Of a DNA stretch of 64,000 bases, positions 31,983 to 43,000 are shown piece after piece. A program made the translations under genes and the position numbers. The DNA comes from Pelodera strongyloides. Its lineage: Eukaryota > Nematoda > Chromadorea > Rhabditida > Rhabditidae. The stretch is from NCBI GenBank assembly GCA_036852015.1, contig JAANDG010000180.1, positions 180,782 to 244,781 on the forward strand, given 5' to 3'. A model generated the notes under the pieces. It had not been told where the DNA came from. It saw only the letters and a program-made list of their open reading frames with translations, and did not search any database. Within the stretch, counting starts at the first letter, position 1. Each line of letters starts with the position of its first letter.

Positions 31983-32198
31983 TTATTGACGTTCCGCAGA
32001 GCAGAGGAACTTGCGCTTCGGTATTATGGCGATCCCTCCTGGTCCTATCCCGAAGTCGTCGAACAATTTGTTAGCTGGAACTAGTAGCAGGGCGACTAGT
32101 GATTCCTCGATCTTCCTCCTATACCCTTCTAGTCGATCAAGGAGTAGGATCATAATTCCCAGAACAACTAAAATGGTCGTCGATATTCGTTCGTACAT
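31983..32198 (-). CDS. Small single-exon ORF, one membrane segment, unknown function
   Basis: A 71-residue frame with an N-terminal hydrophobic stretch (TTILVVLGIMILLLD, about residues 7-21), a charged segment (EGYRRKIEE), a second hydrophobic patch (LVALLLVPANK) and a C-terminal block KLFDDFGIGPGGIAIIPKRK. I do not recognise the family. The C-terminal block is repeated as protein, not only as DNA, in an inverted partial copy 160 bp away (32361-32438). It may be a small membrane or secreted peptide, or the last exon of a gene whose other parts I cannot see. Confidence 0.35.
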   Translation of the reverse strand: MYERISTTILVVLGIMILLLDRLEGYRRKIEESLVALLLVPANKLFDDFGIGPGGIAIIPKRKFLCSAERQ

Positions 32199-32360
32199 AG
32201 AACTTCTATTCTAATCGAGGAAACCTTATCTCCTTTGAATTCTCTATAATGTGCACCTTTCTTTATTCAATTCGCTTTCTTAATATTTGTGTTATGTGTT
32301 ATTATTATTATTCGACAAAACTGTACGTTGCATATATTTTTCTCAAGAATTTTATAAATT

Positions 32361-32438
32361 ATTTTAGTTCCAGGTGATAAATTGTTCGACGTCTTCGGGC
32401 TAGGGCCAGGAGGGATCGCCATAATAACGAAGCTGTGA
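32361..32438 (+). pseudogene. Inverted partial copy of the 71-residue ORF
   Basis: Open frame ILVPGDKLFDVFGLGPGGIA (then IITKL and stop) on the plus strand matches LLVPANKLFDDFGIGPGGIA in the minus-strand ORF. It lacks a start codon and the first membrane segment. An AG at 32372 could make it an exon end. Confidence 0.45.
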
Positions 32439-32808
32439 TATTGAAAGGGGCACATACTTTTCAATATACATGTAGTTGTAGCGCATTTTGTAGCGCATCA
32501 GGTTGCCTGACAATTGCTCGGTAAGGCGAGTTATCTTCACACAGTTACTGATTGTTTACGCATTCGGTGAGTTGGGATGTGCATATTATGGAATCAAAAC
32601 AGTGTGATCAGCCAATATCCACTAGAGTGTGACAGTCAATGCATAAATTCCAATTGGTACACACGGCGCACATGGCCCGCACGCATACATGTTGCACTAC
32701 AAATCCAAAAAAAGCTTTCCATAATTGCAGTTAATGATAGTGAACACTCCCCAACCATATCACATGTCTTGCTCATACTAAAGACGCTCATTCGTGCATC
32801 TAATCTAG
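32439..32808. other. No gene recognised
   Basis: AT-rich; short frames only. Confidence 0.4.
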
Positions 32809-33130
32809 TTAAAGGGACCGGCCCATCAACATAAACCTATATTTAGCATTTGTTCATGATTTTAAAAAAAAGTGCTTATCATAATATATGCACACTTGCA
32901 CACTAAATTTCCGCCAAATTTGACCATCATATTCGCCCGGGACACGCGACAAGAAAATAAGGGCACAATTGTTTTTCGCCTACGGTTTAGTTCTCCGCAT
33001 GTCGACACCGAAAACTTTGAGAAAATCTGGCTGAAATATAGTGTGCGCATATTTTAATAATCACCTTTACAAACAGAAACCATGAACAAAAGCTAAATAT
33101 GGGTTAATTTTGATGGGCCCGTCTCTTTAA
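32809..33130. mobile_element. ACCGGCCCATCAA-type TTAA MITE
   Basis: GTTAAAGGGACCGGCCCATC at the left; GATGGGCCCGTCTCTTTAAT at the right; AACCTATATTTAGC faces GCTAAATATGGGTT. Second copy of the family nested at 29431-29827. Confidence 0.85.
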
Positions 33131-33244
33131 TTATTGAGATCAATCCCGCAAAGATTCCTCGTTTATAGCGTTTAATATGTGAGTTTCTGCGTAATATTTG
33201 CATTTTCGAAACCCTGAACGTTTTACACTTTGTGTTTAGCTCTC

Positions 33245-33386
33245 AGGCCGTATTCACCAACACACAGGCAGCCCTACCTAGGCTCACGAGCGCTCTGAAT
33301 CTCTTCTGCTCCCGCACTCTCCACGCACTGTTTAGCTCCATGGGGAGGCCAGGGACGGCTCCCTGCGTGTTGGTGAATACGACCTC
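33245..33386. mobile_element. Fold-back element with GCCGTATTCACCAACAC ends
   Basis: AGGCCGTATTCACCAACACA faces GTGTTGGTGAATACGACCTC. About 142 bp; the centre is CT/GC-rich. Confidence 0.8.
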
Positions 33387-34928
33387 TGTGCTGTTTCTTC
33401 GCTCACTTTGTATATTTTTTGTGATATGTTCGACTGCGTATGTAATAAAAATTACACTATTACACCTATTGAAATTGGTGCAGTGAACCAATTTAATTGA
33501 CCCTGTTGTTTTCGGAGACTGTTTCACTACACTGAGGAAATTTGGCCGGTGCTCGGCCTAGACTGGGCTAGGAAAAGGTAGAACGCCTACGCCACTTTCC
33601 CATTTATGGGAAAACATAAAAAAATCAACACTATGGGATTCCAGAGACCATAACCATTTTAATATAATATAAATTATTGTAAGAAGAACTGTAAGAAGAA
33701 TCACCCCTATGCTGACATGTTTGGTAAGCATCGAATTCTGAAGAGTTCGCGCTGTTCAGTGATGGTTATTGGGGATTGTATTCAGAATAAAATACAAAGT
33801 ATTCAAGGCTCGAGGTAAGGTACAGGAAAGGTGTGCGACTGGTGCGCCTGTTTTAGCAGTGGTGTATGCGAACTAAACTACGCTAAAAAAACTTGAAGAT
33901 CTCCGTATTCAGGCCTACATCAGGCCCATCGTGGGCCGGTGCGCCGCCTACAACGGCCTGAAATGAGTGGGCCGCACACCCGTTTTTCGTAGTCCTCGGA
34001 CCTCGGATCGGCCAAAGTTTCAGGATGTACTTTTAGGGACGTGGTAACTTCTTTCATTTCAAGTTAATGTGCAACGTATTCGCTGGCTAATAAAACCATG
34101 AATTTGCTTCATGCCAAGCGTGGTACTCCATTTCCCAAAAAATTTGCATAAGACAATGGAACGTGGGTATGTATAAAACAGTGAACAAAGCCATGCAAAT
34201 TCAGTCACTTCGTCACTTCGGTTCAGGTAATGCCCATTTATATTGTTACGTATCCTTTATCTGGAACCAATGCGTCACTCGTCGCTGAATTCTAGACACT
34301 AGAAAGTAGAATTGAGAACTTTTTCGCAAACCCGTGGTACGCGTACGGCTCACCCGTGACGCGTATGCGGTACGCCCGAGGGCACACGTGTGGCGCGGGC
34401 GCGACTGTATGACTGTGCGACCATGTGACTGTGCGGCGCCGCGCAGCTACCCTTTTTCTGGACGCGTTGAGTGTGCAGACAATAGACAATAGTCAGTACA
34501 TCAACGCAAGGATTTATTTCGGCTTAGCCACTCAAACCGATTTTAAATTTTTGATTTCAAGTAGACTTTGATAAAATTCGAATCTTCGTCATTTTCCATG
34601 TATGAGAAAATTGGATTAAAAAGAAAGAAAACTGTAAACAAATTACTTCTTACTGGTACTGCAAGATAATATGCCTAGTACTGCAAGATAATACATTTCG
34701 TCTCGGCTGGTAGGATATTAAATCTCGCTGAAACGTATTTACAAGGCTTTGCGTTGCCTCACAGTCGCCTGGTAACCGGGCTTTACTCGAGCCTAATTAG
34801 CATGTCAAACAAAATTAGCATTTCGCGCGAAATTTACATATGCTATATGCAAATTTTCGAAATATCCAGCGATCCACAAATGTTCATTCTCATTTATGGT
34901 GTTTCCACGTGCGAAAGTGTATTTCAAG
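33387..34928. other. Intergenic; GCGC-rich island near 34320-34470
   Basis: No supported gene. The island contains CGTACGGC, GACGCGTATGCGG and GGCGCGGGCGCGAC words like the other islands. Another short GC-rich patch lies near 33905-33985. Confidence 0.45.
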
Positions 34929-35252
34929 TTAAAGCGAAATGCCAGCTCCTTTGGAAAATTTGCATATGATAAGCAAATCCTATGTATCCCATGCTAATTT
35001 TGCGCGATAGCCGTGGACGATCGCGCAAAATTAGCATAGGATACATAGGATTTGCTTATCATATGCAAATTTTCCAAAGGAGCTAGCCGGTTTTTGAAAC
35101 ACATTTCGTGCGCCTGCTTTCTATGCAGCATATGCAAATGAGCAAAAATTAGAATAAAATCTAGACCCCAATTAGACCCCACATTGCATAAATCCATAGG
35201 AATGCAAGTACTTGAGATGCGTTTCAAAAACCGGCCGGTATTTTGCTTTAAT
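34929..35252. mobile_element. Chimeric MITE: GCTAGC hairpin joined to a GGCCGG-type element
   Basis: The left 165 bp is the hairpin family of 14216-14389 (TTAAAGCGAAATGCCAGCTC ... GGAGCTAGC). At GCTAGCCGG it passes straight into the body of the GGCCGG family (TTTTTGAAACACAT ... CGGCCGGTATTTTGCTTTAA). The outer TTAA ends are complete. Confidence 0.85.
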
Positions 35253-35803
35253 GTTCGCGTTCCCTATGTAAGCGTTTTTTGAAATTAACAAAGCCATAAA
35301 TTTCGATTTTTCGTGGCGCGATCATACCTACATCAGTTCTTCATGAATGTGAATGTCTGTATCGGGTTTATATTGCGATATACATGGAAAGCGGTGAACG
35401 TGCACTTGAATTACACTTTCGCATTTTCCGCGTTCACGAATGTGCACCTGGAAACTATCAGATGAAGCTTCGGTGTTTAATTGTCACTGTATTTTCGATT
35501 TCAATGGCCTCAATAGAAACAGAATTTTGATTCTATTTCTACTAATAGTAAACTAAAATGTCGGAAACAACCAGAGAACGTTCTTTGTTTGCCAGTTTTA
35601 CTCTAAAAACTTGAACGAGGGCATAAAATAGAAAATCCATGTGAAAAGTAAAAGTAAATACCGAAATTATTCAAATTTTTATGACTACGATTTATCAATG
35701 TTCTCGGCTTGGGTACCACTTTCTGATTCTGCTATCTTGAATTCCAAAGGAAAGGAAAATAAATTTTAAATCTTTATTTTACTAATCAATATTGGAATTG
35801 CAG

Positions 35804-38078
35804 GCGTTCTACCGTGCAGATGATCTTCATTGTGGACAATGGGCAAGAAGGGATCAACTTTCCCGGAAACTATTCAACTACAGGGTAAGTTCGAAACACG
35901 GCATTATGTTCTAAATGGTAACAACACGAAACTATGCGTGATCGCAGCGCAACAAAGAAGGTTTACGCAACGGGGCGGCGGGCTCAGCTCGAAGCTACAC
36001 TGGTCGGCGGCAGTTGTAGGATTCTTTTGCGCGCTTATGGCGCACTTGTGGCGCAAGTGTGCACTTCCTAAGAAGTAAAATACAGCACTTTTTTTTCGCA
36101 AACCCGCGCACGTGCACCCGTGCCGAATGTGCGGCACACCTGCGGCGCGCTTATGAGGCGGTGTGCCACTCCAGTGCCGCCATCTTTATGTGCGCGGAGA
36201 CTGTGCGGATAGTGTTAAGTGCAGCAACGTAGGAATTTATTTCGGTTTATCCAGCCAACCCGGATTTGGCCACAAATCACGGTAGTAAAATGTCGGAGAA
36301 GGATAGAAAAAAGTTACTGTAGTTTTCCATTTTTATACATAATGATTCAACAATTTGTATTGATGTCAATCAAATTTTCGCCAAACTCGTAGCCAAACTC
36401 AAATTTGCATATGACAATATAAACGACCAGCGATGTAGCGTGGGTAAACCGAAGTTTAAACCAACAACATAACACGGGTATTGTGCAACAAAAGACATGA
36501 ATACGACCAAATGTGACGGTCCTAATGAATTTTATTTGTGCGATTGTGATTGTCTGGTCTCTTCAACCAAGACAAAATATTCCCGTTTCAGGTTTTCTTC
36601 CGTACTTCGACGATGGGCGGGACTTCAAACTTGACCAGAACGTCTGCTTACACCACAAGGTTAGTTTCTCTATTCAGCGTATCATATCTACATGTCTACA
36701 TCTATCGGTTGGTTACCTATTGAATTAAATTCGAGTTAGATTATCCATGTCAATTTGGTAAAAGTGAAACCGCTTTTGACATGCTTATTTGCCTACCGAA
36801 TTTACTTACTACACGCGTGCACTGTCATTGGCAGGAAAGTTTGTAAAAGTATTTTCGAATTTTCGATTATCCTGTTACTATATTCACTCGCTTTCTAACT
36901 TTGACGTTCATTCATTTCTCTCATTTCCAGGGATGTACCATGGCGCTGAGGACGTCGTCTGTTTACTCGCCCGCCAACCAGAAAGGCATCGAGATTCACA
37001 GGGACGGGACATCAACCAGTAGGATTAGTAAGTTTCCTCGAGGTAAGTCCCAAACAACGATGACCGCCAAATTAAAATGAGCATGTCCCCGACGGGAGGT
37101 GGCCTGGGTCAGGAGAACCTCCTGAAAGGCGCCTGGCTTGAAGGACCGGGGAAGTGGGCCGGGTTCTTGCCCGGAGGCGTGCTCGGTGCCGGCCCGACTC
37201 TGGCGAGGGTCGGTAGCACAACAACGGACTCACTGGCGACCGGGGCGGGAGTGAAAAGCGGCAGGACAGTGTGGCTATGTCGGGAGAATTCGGGAAGCGA
37301 GAACCCACGCGGCGGCGAAGGACGGTCAGTTTGGAGGGTCATTAGTGGCCAATTGATGGATAATTAGGTAGTAAGTTCCTTGGGGAGGTAGCATTTCACA
37401 AGTCTTCTGTCCGCTTGTGGTAGATGTAGGTAATTGGGGTTTATAGACATAGCATAGAAGGGGAAATGACAGGCTTTTAGCTGAATATTCTCTACTTAGA
37501 TCTTCTCTCTCTCTCTCTCTCTTTTGGGAATTCTCTCTCCCTCTCTATTTATGTGTGTATCTCTCTCTATCACACTATTAATAACTTCTTCTCTCGCGGC
37601 TTCACCACCTTACATAAGCACAATAAGTGCAATATCTTGCCGTTTACTTAATTTCCACTCGTCTCAACTCGTATTAGTTAATGGCTTTTACATTAACTAA
37701 TAAACTGGCCGCATTTAATTATTGTTTCACTCGCTTGAATAAATTTATTAGGTATGTTGTGCTGTTTTTGTGTCTTTTTTTATCACTTTCGCAGGTAAAC
37801 GGAGGGCTCCGCTGAGTCCTCAGCAAACCGAGAAGCAGTCGCTAACCAGTCTCCAAATGGTTCACGCTGCTGTTCGATTTTATGACTTTTGGCGAAGTTT
37901 TAACCTTGCGCGTAGCACAAAATCTTGCGCATCGCGGTGTGATGCAGTTCTTGAACTTGCGCGCAACAGAAATCTTGCGCACAGTGCGCGGCAGTGTTAT
38001 ATTTTGTGCGTTTTTGTGTTGTGCGTAGCATACAATCGTGCGCGCTTCGAAGATATTTGTCTTTGCGCGCAGCATTGA
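35804..38078 (+). CDS. Unidentified multi-exon gene, 5' part not found
   Basis: Four exon candidates keep phase: 35804-35884 (AFYRADDLHCGQWARRDQLS...), 36592-36659 (VFFRTSTMGGTSNLTRTSAY), 36951-37027 (TSSVYSPANQKGIEIHRDGT) and 37795 to at most 38078 (KRRAPLSPQQTEKQSLTSLQ). Acceptors TTGCAG, TTTCAG and TTCGCAG and donors GTAAGT, GTTAGT and GTAAGT are good. The third exon, however, needs an acceptor at 36950 (GCTGAG) instead of the better TTTCCAG at 36930. With the better acceptor, exon 2 must be read in another frame that starts at its own ATG (36525) with a signal-like MNFICAIVIVWSLQ. The basic, Ser/Thr-rich end would suit a cytoplasmic tail. No family recognised; the true 3' end is uncertain. 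Confidence 0.35.
35955..36200. repeat. GCGC-rich island
   Basis: GGGGCGGCGGGC, GCGCGCTTATGGCGCACTTG and GTGCGGCACACC words lie in the intron between the first two exon candidates. Confidence 0.5.
37060..37575. mobile_element. GC-rich repeat element ending in a CT tract, copy 1
   Basis: GATGACC...AATGAGCATGTCCCC starts a GC-rich body. It ends in GTAGATGTAGGTAATTGGGG, CTGAATATTCTCTAC and a (CT)n tract. The same order of words occurs at 59055-59690. No protein domain seen in any frame. Confidence 0.6.
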
Positions 38079-38324
38079 AACTTGCGTATTGCAGTACGTT
38101 TTTCTATCGCTACAATTTGGTGGCTCGGTACGGGTGCTCGATACTCATCGAACGTATTGTTTTGTTGGCACTTGGGAATTTGATGCAATGTTCGCTTTGC
38201 GTGCAGGTAGAATTGCGTGTGTGTAACGTTGCGAAGCAATATTTGACCGTTTAGCACAGAATTTTAACCACATCGATGTTATGCAATTTTTGGCTTTGTG
38301 CCCAGCATTAAAAACTTGCGCGTA

Positions 38325-38854
38325 CACTGAGAGCCGATGAGTTGCGCGCCGCACCATTTCGGGAAACAAAATGCGCGCCGCAAAGGAATGGGAAACAAAT
38401 AACGCGCGGAATAGAAATGGCGCGCAAAGTGTTTCCCGAAAAGGTGCGGAAACGGTGCGGAAATGGTGCGGCGCGCAACTTGCGCCCCGCACCATTTCCG
38501 CACCTTTTCGGCAACGTTTTTGAAAGTGCTCGGAGGATCTGCCGTAACTACATTTGATGTAACTATGTTTTTCCGCAAGCACACGTCTCACATGTGTGGT
38601 TTGGCCGAGTGGTCTAGGGCGCTGTTTAGAGAAAGTATCTAACAAGAGTGTAGGTTCGAATCCAACACGATTCTTTCTTTTTGCAGTTGCTACTTATCCC
38701 GCACCGTTTCTGCACCTTTTCGGCAACGTTTTGGGGGTGTTTCCCGCACCAAAACGACAACCGGGTCGGTGAAAAAACTTTTGCGGCGCGCATCAAATTC
38801 TTTTGCGGGAAACACCCCCAAACTGTTGCCGCGCGCAACTCTTGAGTTTCGTTG
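38325..38854 (+). mobile_element. tRNA-Leu-like element between two GC-rich fold-backs, copy B
   Basis: About 530 bp, inverted relative to copy A (11031-11584) and matching it part for part: GATGAGTTGCGCGCCGCACC end, GGTGCGG fold-back, GATCTGCCGTAA spacer, tRNA-like core, TTTTGGGGGTGTTTCCCGC fold-back, GCAACTCTTGAGTTTCGTT end. The spacer near 38545-38590 is the most diverged segment. Confidence 0.8.
38596..38675 (+). tRNA. tRNA-Leu-like sequence, probably a pseudogene or SINE-type head
   Basis: A box TGGCCGAGTGG and B box GGTTCGAATCC are intact. The loop reads TAGAGAA (GAG at the anticodon position). The acceptor strands do not pair. Followed at 38672 by TTCTTTCTTTTT, a possible Pol III stop. 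Confidence 0.45.
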
Positions 38855-39557
38855 TAGCAGCGCAATGCCAGTTTTCAATTTCACGCCTTTTTTATTGTGT
38901 GCGCAGCATGGAATCATAATTTTTGACTGCGCGCAACATAGAATAATTCACGCAGCGATGCCGTGCAATTATTGACTTGGTGTGCGTGCAGCACAGAAAC
39001 TTGCGCACCCAAGAATAATACTTTTGAGTAGTCTCGCTATGCGCGTGTGTTAAACTTTATCCATAGTCAGTCATGGAAACGAAACAGCTTACTTGCATTA
39101 TTTATATTGTTTGTCTTATTCAGCCGAAAAACGCAGCCTCAGCCTCAGGCCAAACGTACAAAAATTTGGATCGCAGAGTAACATCGCATGTGTGGGCAAA
39201 GGCAACGGTGCACTTGCAGTTTTTTTTTGCACTCAATACTGTTGACGTCGCGGTTGAAGAACTCTGTGACACATATTTTTAACCACTTTTTTTGTGCGTT
39301 AGACCTGGCATTGCATTCTTATTTAGTAACGTATTTGTGCGCAGCGGTCACGTCTATTTATTTACATAGCTTACTTTGCCAGTTTGTATGTGTTTCACCT
39401 GCCACCGCGTTTTACGTAATTACGTGAATATATACGTGCGCAATGGTGCGCTATCACTTTTTCCTTGTGCGTTATACATCCTTTAGTTCTCAGAGTCAAA
39501 GAACTCTATAACGCGCAAAGAAATATGTGCAAGCACACCGCGCGCACGAATATACTC
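38855..39557. other. No gene recognised
   Basis: Rich in TGCGCGCAGCA-like words resembling diverged satellite or island sequence. No supported exon. Confidence 0.4.
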
Positions 39558-39710
39558 ATTAGCCCGTATTCTCGGGTCGACGGAAACGTTCCGTTTGGGA
39601 AATCCTTTGTATGCAAATTTCTCGACTATCTAGACTAGCTGGAGGAAAAATTTGCATACGAATGAGCTCCCAAACGGAACATTCCCAACGACCCGAGAAT
39701 ACGGGCTAAT
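39558..39710. mobile_element. Fold-back element with GCCCGTATTCTCGGGTCG ends
   Basis: ATTAGCCCGTATTCTCGGGT faces ACCCGAGAATACGGGCTAAT. An inner CCGTTTGGGA / TCCCAAACGG stem and TATGCAAATTT / AAATTTGCATA give about 153 bp. Confidence 0.85.
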
Positions 39711-40059
39711 ATCGCATAAAAACATGGTGGAACAAAAAAACACGTTTTATGTTATAGTCTGCATACTCGTGCCACGTGATGCGCTTGCCCTTTTTACACA
39801 TCGGGTGCGCAATACCTGCTCGCTGCACGCAATGCTTTTCGTATTATCGCGTTTTTGTGTAGCAAACCAAATTGAATGCACATCGGTGCGCTTACATCGT
39901 TCTTTCCGCGTATTACAATTTAGGCACCAATGAACTTGCGGCACAGTTTTTTTTGTAAAAGCGCATTATTCGCGCGCAGCGATGCGTTTGCATTTGCATC
40001 TGAATGTAACGCAACCCCATACCACGCATCAAAACCATTTATTTTTAATCGTATATTTT

Positions 40060-43000
40060 CGCGCATGACTTCAGTGAACCCACGCTTTTATATAACCAAC
40101 GATCATAAGTGCGCCGCGATGGGCTTGCACATTCTGACTTGCGATTAACACAACATTTAAGCAACCTAGCGACACACAATTTATCCCCATATTTTCGCGC
40201 ATGACTTCAGTGACCTACGCTTTTGATAACCGACTTTCATGCGTGCGCCGCGATGGGCTTGCACATATTGACGCGAGTAACACAACATGTAAGCATCGTA
40301 GCGACAAACACATTAACCACAAATTTGCGCGCATGACCTGTATGACGCGCTTTAATATAACAACGATCATGCGTGCGCCGCGTTGGGCTTGCACATATTG
40401 ACGCAGGTAACACAACATTCACATGGTTGCGCGAATGACCTGTAAGCCACGATTTAATTTAACAACAATCATGCGTGCGCCGCGATGGGATTGCACATTT
40501 TGACGCGAGTAACACAACATTTAAGCATCGTAGCGACACACTAAACACATATTTGGGCGCATGCCCTGTATGACACGCTTTTATATAACAACGACCATGC
40601 GTGCGCAGCGATGGGCTTGCACATTTTGACATGCGAGTAACACAACATTTAAGCATCGTAGCGACAAACACATTAACCACATAGTTGCGCGAATGATCTG
40701 TATGTCACGCTTTTATATAACAACAATCATGCGTGCGCCTCGTTGGGCTTGCACATATTGACTTGCGAGTAACACACCATTTAAGCACCGTTTCGACAAA
40801 CACATTAACCACATATTGTCGCGCATGACCTGTATGACATGCTTTTATATAACAACGATCATGCGTGCGCCACGTTGGGCTTGCACATATTGTCTTGCGA
40901 GTGACACAAGATTTAAGCATCGCAGCGACACACTAAACACATATTTGGGCGCATGCCCTGTATGACACGCTTTTATATAACAACGACCATGCGTGCGCAG
41001 CGATGGGCTTGCACATTTTGACATGCGAGTAACACAACATTTAAGCATCGTAGCGACAAACACATTAACCACATAGTTGCGCGAATGATCTGTATGTCAC
41101 GCTTTTATATAACAACAATCATGCGTGCGCCTCGTTGGGCTTGCACATATTGACTTGCGAGTAACACACCATTTAAGCACCGTTTCGACAAACACATTAA
41201 CCACATATTGTCGCGCATGACCTGTATGACATGCTTTTATATAACAACGATCATGCGTGCGCCACGTTGGGCTTGCACATATTGTCTTGCGAGTGACACA
41301 AGATTTAAGCATCGCAGCGACAAATACATTAACCACATATTTGCGCGCATGACCTGTATGACACGCTTTTATATAACAACGATCATGCGTGCGCTGCGTT
41401 GGGCTTGCACACATTGACTTGCGAGTAACACAACATTTAAGCATCGTTGCGACAAACACATTAACCACATATTTGCGCGCATGACCTGCATGCCACGATT
41501 TAGTTTAACAACAATCATGCGTGCGCCGCGATGGGCTTACACATATTGACGCGAGTAACACAACATTTAAGCATCGTAGCGACAAATACACTAACCACAT
41601 ATTTGCGCGCATGACCTGCATGTCACGATTTGTTTAACAACAATCATGCGTGCGCCGCGATGGGCTTACACATATTGACGCGAGTAACACAACATTTAAG
41701 CATCGTAGCGACAAATACACTAACCACATATTTGCGCGCATGACCTGCATGCCTCGATTTAGTTTAACAACAATCATGCGTGCGCCGCGATGGGCTTACA
41801 CACATTGACATGCGAGTAACACAACATTTAAGCATCGTAGCGACAAATACACTAACCACATATTTGCGCGCATGACCTGCATGCCACGATTTAGTTTAAC
41901 AACAATCATGCGTGCGCCGCGATGGGCTTGCACATATTGACGCGAGTAGCACAACGTTTAGGCATCGTAGCGACAAACACATTAACCACATATTTGCGCG
42001 CACGACCTGTATGACACGCTTTTATATAACAACGAACACGCGTGCGCCGCGTTGGGCTTGCACATTTTGACGCGGGTAACACAACATTTAAGCATCGTTG
42101 CGACAAACACATTAACCACATATTTGCGCGCATCACCTGTATGCCACGTTTTAATTTAAAAACAATCATGCGTGCGCCGCGATGGGCTTGCACATATTGA
42201 CGCGAGTAACACAACATTTAAGCATCGTAACGACAAACACATTATCCACATATTTTCGCACATGACTTCAGTGACCCACGCTTTTTATAACCAACTTTTA
42301 TATGTGCGCGACGATGTGGCTTGCACATTTTGACTCGCGAGTAACGCAATATTTAAGCCGCATAGCGACACACTAAACACATATTTGGGCGCATGACCTG
42401 TATGATACGCTTTTATATAACAACGATCATGCGTGCGCTGCGATGGGTTTGCACTTTTTGACTTGCGAGTAACACAACATTTAAGCATCGTAGCGACAAA
42501 CACATTAGCCACATATTTGCGCGCATGACCTGTATGACACGCTTTCATATGACAACAATCATACGTGCGCCGCGATGGGCTTGCACATATTGACTTGCGA
42601 GTAACACACGATTTAAACATCGCAGCGACAAATACATTAACCACATATTTGCGCGCATGACCTGCATGACACGCTTTTATATAACAACGATAATGCCTGC
42701 ACATATTGACTTGCGAGTAACACAACATTTAAGCATCGTTGCGACAAAAACATTAACCACATATTTGCGCGCATGACCTGCATGACACGATTTAATTTAA
42801 CAACAATCATGCGTGCGACGCATCGTAGCGACAAACACATTAACCACATATTTGCGCGCATGACCTGTATGACACGCTTTTATATAGCAACGATCATGCG
42901 TGCGCCGCGTTGGGCTTGCACATATTGACGCGTGTAACACAACATTTAAGCATCGTTGCAACAAACACATTAACCACATATTTGCGCGCATGCCCTGTAT

